Source of the DNA: Companilactobacillus tucceti DSM 20183
GTDB lineage: Bacteria; Bacillota; Bacilli; Lactobacillales; Lactobacillaceae
DNA: 46,585 nucleotides
Assembly: GCF_001434665.1 (NCBI RefSeq)
Contig: NZ_AZDG01000020.1
Location: forward strand, 1-46,585
Direction of reading: 5' to 3'
Shown here one piece after another: positions 40,711 through 46,585 of the stretch (position 1 is its first letter; the number at the start of each line of letters is the position of its first letter). The notes under the pieces are model-generated. The model ran no database searches and was not told the DNA's origin. It was given only the letters and a program-made list of their open reading frames with translations. The position numbers and the translations under genes were made by a program.

Positions 40711-43248
40711 ATGACTGAACTAACGCATTTTTATCAAAAATTCCAGCCAACACACTATGATCTTTATATAGATATTGATCGAGGTACAAAGGTTATCACT
40801 GGTAAAACTACAATTACTGGTGACGCCAAGGTTAAAGATATTTCGATCCATCAAAAGGATTTAACTATTAAATCAGTCCAAGCTGATGGAAAAGATGTTT
40901 CATTTACAACTGAAAATCAAAATGATGCTCTTAATGTTGCTTTAACAAAAACTGGTGAAGTAACTTTAACAATTGAATATTCCGCACCACTTACAGATTC
41001 TATGATGGGAATTTATCCTTCATATTACGAAGTAGACGGTGTTAAGAAACAAATCATTGGTACACAATTTGAAACTAACTTCGCTCGTCAAGCATTTCCA
41101 TGTGTTGATGAACCAGAAGCTAAAGCTAAATTTGATATTGCCCTTAAATTCGATGAACAAGACGGCGAAACAGTATTAAGTAACATGCCTGAAGTAAAGA
41201 CTGAAAATGGTGTTCATTACTTTGATACTACCGTTCGTATGTCTACTTACTTGATTGCCTTTGCTTTTGGTGACCTTCAAAGTAAAATAACGACTACAAA
41301 GAGTGGTGTAAAAGTTGGTGTCTTCGCTACTAAAGCACATAAAGCTAACGAATTGGATTTTGCTTTAGACATTGCCAAACGTGCAATTGAGTTCTATGAA
41401 GATTTCTACCAAACACCATATCCACTTCCACATTCATGGCAATTGGCTTTACCAGACTTTTCAGCCGGAGCTATGGAAAATTGGGGACTTGTAACATATC
41501 GTGAGGCTTATTTAACACTAGATCCAGATAATACTTCACTTGATACTAAACAATTAGTTGCCACAGTTATTACTCATGAACTTGCTCACCAATGGTTCGG
41601 TGATCTTGTAACTATGAAGTGGTGGGATGACCTATGGTTAAACGAAAGTTTTGCTAATATGATGGAATATGTTTCAGTTGATGCAATTGAACCTGACTGG
41701 CATATTTGGGAAATGTTCCAAACATCAGACGTTCCAGCCGCTTTACAACGTGATGCTACTGATGGAGTTCAATCTGTTCACGTTGATGTTGAAGATCCAG
41801 CCGAAATCGATGCATTGTTTGACAGTGCTATCGTTTATGCTAAAGGTGCCAGAATGCTTGTTATGATGCGTGCTTTAGTGGGTGACGATGCATTACGCAA
41901 AGGTTTGAAGAACTATTTTGCTGCACATCAATATAACAATGCCAAAGGTGCTGATCTTTGGAATGCTATTGGTGAAGCTGCCGGTATGGATGTTGCTAAA
42001 ATTATGAATACTTGGTTGGAACAACCTGGTTATCCTGTTGTTAAAGCCTCAATCATTGATGGTGAATTAACGTTGTCACAAGAACAATTCTTCATTGGGG
42101 ATGGTGTTGGTAAAGAACGTCAATGGCAGATTCCTTTGAACAGTAATTATGACGCTGCACCTAAAATTATGGCTGATAAAACTATAGTTATTGGGACATA
42201 TGACAAATTACGTAAAGAAAATGACAAACCTTTCCGTGTTAACGTCGGTAATAATTCACACTTTATTGTTAAATATGATGATGAATTATTGAAAGATATT
42301 TTAGATAATATTGATTCATTAGATTCGATTTCTCAATTGCAAATTTTGCAAGACTTAAGACTATTGGCAGAAGGTAATCAAATTTCTTACTCTGAAATTG
42401 TTCCATTATTGCCAAAATTTGCTGGAAGTCATTCAAATGTTGTTATTGCCACATTATATCGTGTCGCAAATGATTTGAAGAAATTCGTCACACCAAATTC
42501 AAATGAAGCTAAGTCTTTAGAAAAATTATTTGATAAATTGAGTTCTGACCAAGTTAAAAGACTAGGTTGGCAACCAAAATCTGGCGAATCAAATGATGAC
42601 CAATTGACTCGTCCATATGTTTTGAATGCATCGTTGTATGCTAAGAATCCTATTTCAATTGAATCAGCACATGCAATTTATGTAGATAATGAACAACAAG
42701 ATCTATCTGCTATTTCGGCTGATATTAGATTATTTATTCTTCGTAACGAAGTTAAAAATTATGGTACAGAAGAAGTCTTTGACAACTTATTAGATGAATA
42801 TCGTAAATCATCAGATGCTAGTTATAAAGAAGATATCTGTGCAGCATTGACTGCTACACCAGATCCTAAGTTGATTAAGAAATTAGTTGGATTCTTTGAA
42901 GACGCTGATACGATCAAACCTCAAGATCTACGTGCTTGGTATCGTGGATTGTTAGCTAATGACGCTGGACAAGAAGCTGCTTGGGATTGGATCAGAAATG
43001 ACTGGCAATGGTTGGATGACACTGTTGGTGGAGATATGGAATTTACAACATATATCACCGTTACAGCAATGATTTTCCATACACCAGAACGTTTGGCTGA
43101 ATTTAAGGCCTTCTTTGAGCCTAAATTGAATACACCAGGTATGACACGTGAAATAAGCATGGATATTAAAATCGTTGAAACACGTGTGAAGTTGATTGAA
43201 GCCGAAAAAGATGCTGTTAATGAGGCTGTTTCTGGTCTTGTTGATTAG
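40711..43248 (+). CDS. pepN: Aminopeptidase N, M1 family
   Basis: 845-residue zinc metallopeptidase, the usual length of lactobacillar PepN. GAMENWG (about 252-258) is the exopeptidase motif; zinc ligands HELAH (289-293) and Glu312 in NESFAN are present. Cytosolic enzyme that removes N-terminal residues of casein-derived peptides. SD GGAGGA precedes ATG by 8 bases. Downstream is convergent, with palindromic element copy 6 between the genes. Confidence 0.96.
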   Translation: MTELTHFYQKFQPTHYDLYIDIDRGTKVITGKTTITGDAKVKDISIHQKDLTIKSVQADGKDVSFTTENQNDALNVALTKTGEVTLTIEYSAPLTDSMMGIYPSYYEVDGVKKQIIGTQFETNFARQAFPCVDEPEAKAKFDIALKFDEQDGETVLSNMPEVKTENGVHYFDTTVRMSTYLIAFAFGDLQSKITTTKSGVKVGVFATKAHKANELDFALDIAKRAIEFYEDFYQTPYPLPHSWQLALPDFSAGAMENWGLVTYREAYLTLDPDNTSLDTKQLVATVITHELAHQWFGDLVTMKWWDDLWLNESFANMMEYVSVDAIEPDWHIWEMFQTSDVPAALQRDATDGVQSVHVDVEDPAEIDALFDSAIVYAKGARMLVMMRALVGDDALRKGLKNYFAAHQYNNAKGADLWNAIGEAAGMDVAKIMNTWLEQPGYPVVKASIIDGELTLSQEQFFIGDGVGKERQWQIPLNSNYDAAPKIMADKTIVIGTYDKLRKENDKPFRVNVGNNSHFIVKYDDELLKDILDNIDSLDSISQLQILQDLRLLAEGNQISYSEIVPLLPKFAGSHSNVVIATLYRVANDLKKFVTPNSNEAKSLEKLFDKLSSDQVKRLGWQPKSGESNDDQLTRPYVLNASLYAKNPISIESAHAIYVDNEQQDLSAISADIRLFILRNEVKNYGTEEVFDNLLDEYRKSSDASYKEDICAALTATPDPKLIKKLVGFFEDADTIKPQDLRAWYRGLLANDAGQEAAWDWIRNDWQWLDDTVGGDMEFTTYITVTAMIFHTPERLAEFKAFFEPKLNTPGMTREISMDIKIVETRVKLIEAEKDAVNEAVSGLVD

Positions 43249-43261
43249 ATAGATATACGAA

Positions 43262-43384
43262 TATTGAAACGTGCCAAAAAGCATAACTTTCGAGCATTAA
43301 AGTAAAATACCCCGGCAATCTTCCGATTGCTGGGGTATTTTATTTTAATGCTCGAAAGTTGACCATGCTTTTTTGCACTCTCTA
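43262..43384 (-). repeat. Stop-codon palindromic element, copy 6 (nearly perfect)
   Basis: Minus orientation from the Bax-inhibitor-like gene stop (TAGAGAGTGCAAAAAAGC). The inner stem is 36 bp (43285-43320 with 43325-43360) with only two G-U pairs and a 4-base loop; outer arms GTGCCAAAAAGCAT (43271-43284) and ATGCTTTTTTGCAC (43365-43378) pair at 13 of 14 positions. The only interruption is a one-sided GACC bulge (43361-43364). Confidence 0.82.
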
Positions 43385-44080
43385 ATTACTATCACCAAAG
43401 ATAGAAAGAATGCTCAAGAAAATGTTAATGAAATCTAGTACTAAACTGATTGATGCTACTAAAGCAATGGCGCCGAGTGTTTCTGAGTTTTGAGCGCTGT
43501 TATAAATGCGTTTGATATTTTGTGAATCAAAGGCAATGTAGAATAAGAAAACTACGATAACGGCAATGTTGATTAACAATGCGGCTACAGAACTATGGAA
43601 AATCAAGATATTGATAACTGAAACTATGATGATTGAAATCAAACCGATTAATAAAGTTCTGCTCCAAGTTGTTAAATCTTTCTTAGTGAAAAATCCAAAG
43701 GCTGCTGAAACGATAAATATTACTGAAGTTACAGCTAACGATTGAATAATACTTTGAGCTGAATATAAGTAGAATACTGGAACACCAAAAACTGATAGTG
43801 CTATTAGAAATGCTACGTAACTGACGAACGTCATTAAGTACGAAGTAGTTGCGAATCGGTTAGCCATACTAATAAATCCAAAGGCAACCGCAATTACTAC
43901 TAATGAGAAAATCAAACTATGTGATCCCATCATGTTCATAATTGAATATGAAAGTGAAGTGTTTCTAGCTATAGCATTAGCTGCGATTGTCCAAAAGGCA
44001 ACACCTAATCCAGTATATAAATATACTAGTGAAGTGAATCGAGCTAAACCAGCTGATTTTGCTTTATCTATTGATTGCAT
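43382..44080 (-). CDS. Bax inhibitor-1/YccA-family membrane protein
   Basis: 232 residues with seven hydrophobic helices. YSIMNMMGSHSLIFSLV, FASAAFGFFTKKDLTTW-like VSAAFGFFTKKDL, and FYIAFDSQNIKRIYN near the C terminus, with the conserved Asp-containing helix end, place it in the BI-1/TMBIM family (YetJ-like), pH-dependent calcium leak channels in known members. SD GGAGG on the minus strand. Stop TAG lies at the edge of copy 6. Confidence 0.88.
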   Translation of the reverse strand: MQSIDKAKSAGLARFTSLVYLYTGLGVAFWTIAANAIARNTSLSYSIMNMMGSHSLIFSLVVIAVAFGFISMANRFATTSYLMTFVSYVAFLIALSVFGVPVFYLYSAQSIIQSLAVTSVIFIVSAAFGFFTKKDLTTWSRTLLIGLISIIIVSVINILIFHSSVAALLINIAVIVVFLFYIAFDSQNIKRIYNSAQNSETLGAIALVASISLVLDFINIFLSILSIFGDSN

Positions 44081-44181
44081 TTATTGTCCTCCCTCTTGTG
44101 TAAATCATTATAACAATTTCTTAATATAATGATAGCATAATTGGCATTTTTGGACTTGATATGGGTCATGTGACGACATAA

Positions 44182-44586
44182 TTATTGTTCTAATAACTTC
44201 AAAGTAGGATTTTCTTCAGGAATAATTTCAGAACTGTCATGCGTTATATGAATGTGATCACCGTTATCATTCAAATGAGAAGCTTTTTTCTCACCCCAAA
44301 TAGATAGATCAACTAGCATTTGACGTAATTCCATACCGTCATCAGTTAATGAATAAACAACTTTAGGTGGCACAGTGCCATAACTGGTTCTTTGAATGAT
44401 GCCATCACTTTCAAGTTCACGTAATTGTTGTGTTAAAACTTTTTGAGAAACGCCTGGCATGAGATTTAATAATTCACCGTTGCGGCGATCTTTTTGACCA
44501 ATCCAGCAAATAAGTGAAGTCTTCCATTTACCTTCGATGATATCTAGTGTTAAATCGATGCCTAAATTATAAATAATATTTTTCAT
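44182..44586 (-). CDS. HxlR-family transcriptional regulator
   Basis: 134 residues. DIIEGKWKTSLICWIG at 15-30, then VSQKVLTQQLRELESDGII is the winged HTH, and RTSYGTVPPKVVYSLTDDG the wing. Cys27 lies at the N-terminal position where YodB/HypR-type members sense thiol stress with a cysteine. Divergent from the old yellow enzyme gene, which it very likely controls, through the dyad at 44632. Confidence 0.87.
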   Translation of the reverse strand: MKNIIYNLGIDLTLDIIEGKWKTSLICWIGQKDRRNGELLNLMPGVSQKVLTQQLRELESDGIIQRTSYGTVPPKVVYSLTDDGMELRQMLVDLSIWGEKKASHLNDNGDHIHITHDSSEIIPEENPTLKLLEQ

Positions 44587-44631
44587 AAAGCCTGATCCCT
44601 CACATTTCTTACCACGTGGTTACTACCTAAC

Positions 44632-44651
44632 TTGTAAGTGCGTACTTACAA
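44632..44651. promoter_or_regulatory. HxlR operator dyad
   Basis: TTGTAAGT-GCGT-ACTTACAA, a perfect 8+8 dyad, between the divergent HxlR and old yellow enzyme genes. A degenerate repeat with ACTTGTAAAC occurs near 44677. Confidence 0.72.
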
Positions 44652-44721
44652 ATAATTTACTCCCAAATTATACTGTACTTGTAAACAAAATCACAATATA
44701 AGGTATAAGGAGATTTATGAA

Positions 44722-45891
44722 ATGGGAAAATATAAATTTTTGGAACCATATACTTTTAAGAATGGTGTAACTGTAAAAAATAGAATCGTTATTCCTCCAA
44801 TGACTGAACAATCAAGTTTGGAAGATGGATCGGTTTCACGCGATGAAACATATTATGCTAGTTTAAGATCTGGCGGAGTAGGGATGTTCATTAGTCCAGT
44901 TGCTTATGTAATTCGTAATGGTAAAGGATTTGAGGGCCAATTATCAGCTAGTGATGACAAATTTATTCCTAGTTTAGCCAAGATGGCTACGGCAATGAAA
45001 GGTAATGGCGGTGGTACAAAAGCCATTTTGCAAATATTCCATGCTGGAAGAATGTCAAACAGTGCAATTCTTCGTGGTAACCAAACTGAAAGTGCTAGTG
45101 CGATTGCGGCACCTCGTGAGGGTATGGAAACACCAAGAGAATTAACCAATGATGAGATTGAAGAAATCATTAAGGCTTTTGGTGATGCTACAAGACGTGC
45201 AATTTTAGCTGGATTTGATGGAGTTGAAATTCATGGTGCTAATACATATTTGATTCAACAATTCTTCTCACCAAACTCAAATCGTCGTACTGACAAGTGG
45301 GGCGGTTCAGTTGAAAAGAGAATGAGATTCGGTTTAGAAATAATCAATATTGTTAAAAAGACAATTGATGAATATGCTAAGAAGCCGTTTATCTTGGGAT
45401 ACCGTATTTCACCAGAGGAAATTGAAGAACCAGGTATTCGTATGGAAGATACACTTCAATTTATTGATAAATTAGCTGATCAACCATTAGATTATCTACA
45501 TATTTCAATGGGTAACGCATGGCGTAAATCATTGAATGACAAGAGTGAGGATAGACCAACTATTCTACGTATTAAAGATCAAGTAAAAGGCAGATTACCA
45601 CTCATCTCTGTTGGTTCGATTCAAACACCAGCAGACGCTGAAAAGATTATGGATGCCGGTATTGATTTCGCTGCCTTAGGACGTGAATACTTGCGTGAGC
45701 CACGTTGGATCGAAAAGGTAGAAAATGGTTTGGAAGATACCATCAGATATAGTGTTAACCGTACCGAACTAGATAATTTGGGATTGAATCCTGCTTTGAT
45801 GGATTTCTTGGGCATCTTAGGATTAGATCTTGGATTTGAAGGTGAGAATAAGAAGACAGAAAATGGCGTTGATGCCGTGTTTAAGGATTAG
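44722..45891 (+). CDS. NADH:flavin oxidoreductase, old yellow enzyme family
   Basis: 389 residues, FMN TIM barrel. NRIVIPPMTEQSS is the OYE start, IFHAGRMSN the FMN-binding loop, VEIHGANTYLIQQFFSPNSN the active-site segment (HGAN with the substrate His/Asn), and LISVGSIQTPADAEKIMDAG the phosphate-binding end. Reduces enals, enones or nitro compounds. SD AAGGAG precedes the ATG. Divergent from HxlR, consistent with electrophile/thiol-stress control. Confidence 0.9.
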   Translation: MGKYKFLEPYTFKNGVTVKNRIVIPPMTEQSSLEDGSVSRDETYYASLRSGGVGMFISPVAYVIRNGKGFEGQLSASDDKFIPSLAKMATAMKGNGGGTKAILQIFHAGRMSNSAILRGNQTESASAIAAPREGMETPRELTNDEIEEIIKAFGDATRRAILAGFDGVEIHGANTYLIQQFFSPNSNRRTDKWGGSVEKRMRFGLEIINIVKKTIDEYAKKPFILGYRISPEEIEEPGIRMEDTLQFIDKLADQPLDYLHISMGNAWRKSLNDKSEDRPTILRIKDQVKGRLPLISVGSIQTPADAEKIMDAGIDFAALGREYLREPRWIEKVENGLEDTIRYSVNRTELDNLGLNPALMDFLGILGLDLGFEGENKKTENGVDAVFKD

Positions 45892-45937
45892 AAAAGTTCC
45901 AGACAATCTACAAAGTAGATTTGTCTGGAACTTTTCT
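45892..45937 (+). terminator. Rho-independent terminator after the old yellow enzyme gene
   Basis: AAAAGTTCCAGACAA-t-CTAC pairs with GTAG-at-TTGTCTGGAACTTTT (45915-45935). A long, stable stem that also faces the convergent gene. Confidence 0.85.
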
Positions 45938-45988
45938 ATCTGACTTTATAATTAAAAAAATAATTAGTTGTCATCTATAGCTATGATG

Positions 45989-46546
45989 TTAAATGTTATT
46001 TATCCAAAAGTTTTTTATATATTGCACTAAAAATTTTAAATTAGAATAGTTATATGTCTTATCAAAATTTTTCGGAAAACTCTTTTTTAGAGAAGATTTG
46101 GAATTGATTTTTCCATTGCCAGATGAATTGATTCTAATGTAATTTTTTGATTCATCTAGATCTAGAAAGCATTCAATAGTTAGTGCAAATCCATTTATAT
46201 TTCTTGTACTAAGTTTATTCCTATATACCACAGGAAAATTTTCTGCAAATTTCAGATTAGGAAGGAGCATTAGTTTTATATTAGGCAGTTTATCTATTTT
46301 GTTTAAACTTTCTAAGGCATTAGTTCCAGCTGTATCGTTATCAAAGATAAAGAGAATATTTTGTGTTACTTCTAATTTCACAATTCCCTTGTAGAAGTTG
46401 CTCATATTAGGTACTCCCGTGAACGGATAGTCATTTTGCATATCTAGTGGCTCAAAAAAATCTGATATGTTAGGCATAAACATATTTATTGATTTTGATA
46501 TTATTTTAGTATCTGATAATCCTTCTGTTGCACTAGTCCCTGTCAA
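45989..46546 (-). pseudogene. C-terminal fragment of a TOPRIM/HEPN-associated defence-type protein
   Basis: Open frame of 185 codons beginning with TTG at 46546 and with no SD; the frame is open upstream to a TAG at 46583-46585. ILFIFDNDTAGTNALESL carries the DxD-type TOPRIM motif, and LLPNL...FPVVYRNK with INGFALTIECFLDL matches the C-terminal half of HEPN/TOPRIM-associated proteins seen in phage-defence loci. The protein should be several hundred residues longer, so it is likely a frameshifted or truncated gene whose front part lies outside the window. The family call is by pattern. Confidence 0.45.
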
Positions 46547-46585
46547 GTTGACAGATGAAATATTATAAAGTTGAATCTGTCTCTA

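Noticed and set aside
42921-43284. Minus-strand frames over the pepN 3' end
   Set aside because: Shadows of pepN; no SD or recognisable domain.
4928-43384. CRISPR array as an explanation of the repeated palindromes
   Set aside because: The copies are far apart, lie at gene ends and are not separated by uniform spacers; no cas gene is present.
1-46585. Transposase, rRNA or tRNA genes
   Set aside because: None of the frames shows transposase motifs, and I found no cloverleaf or rRNA-like sequence.

Overview
The window is low-GC Gram-positive DNA that reads like a Lactobacillaceae chromosome. The best guess is the Companilactobacillus (L. farciminis/alimentarius) group. The grounds are the protein families: SLAP-domain surface proteins, a D-aspartate ligase for the peptidoglycan cross-bridge, lactobacillar PepN and prolyl aminopeptidase, an FNR-like FLP regulator, DUF4767/DUF6287 lipoproteins, GMP synthase and type I pantothenate kinase. 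Species assignment is inference. I saw no rRNA, tRNA, CRISPR array or intact insertion sequence.

Layout. 1-2.1 kb: prolyl aminopeptidase and an E. coli-like mazEF pair. 2.1-5.8 kb: metal/oxidative-stress cluster (P1B ATPase with an unusual CPG motif, HMA metallochaperone, Dps, Crp/Fnr regulator) with two FNR boxes at matching promoter positions. 5.9-9.5 kb: NCS1 transporter, ornithine-cyclodeaminase-family enzyme and TetR regulator, linked by a shared TAATC-N4-GATTA operator. 9.5-15.3 kb: MarR-GNAT operon, VOC protein, HelD, small secreted protein, GPP34-like protein, SGNH hydrolase. 15.4-19.7 kb: coaA, guaA, GrpB-family protein, YitT-family protein. 19.8-30 kb: cell-envelope region with three lipoproteins, three SLAP proteins (one with a CAP domain), D-Asp ligase plus FemABX protein, an immunity-like protein, and two tandem small-RNA candidates. 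30-38.4 kb: WYL regulator, LytTR-LiaF operon, two GNATs (one behind an attenuator-like leader), nitroreductase, alcohol dehydrogenase, and an ABC-2 exporter preceded by a regulator that fuses a dead ABC-ATPase fold to LytTR. 38.4-46.6 kb: small stress/redox proteins, PepN, a Bax-inhibitor-like protein, HxlR and old yellow enzyme, and a broken TOPRIM defence-type gene at the right edge.

The most striking structure is a family of six long palindromic elements (about 115-130 bp; near 4.9, 10.6, 21.1, 25.9, 40.1 and 43.3 kb). Each starts at the stop codon of a gene, always in the same orientation to that gene, with the shared edge TAGAGAGYGYAA. Their outer stem arms differ between copies but stay complementary, so the structure appears to be under selection. 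Other candidate undescribed systems are the pseudo-ABC/LytTR regulator, the tandem C-rich-loop small RNAs at 27.24-27.53 kb, and the leader RNA at 32.9-33.1 kb.
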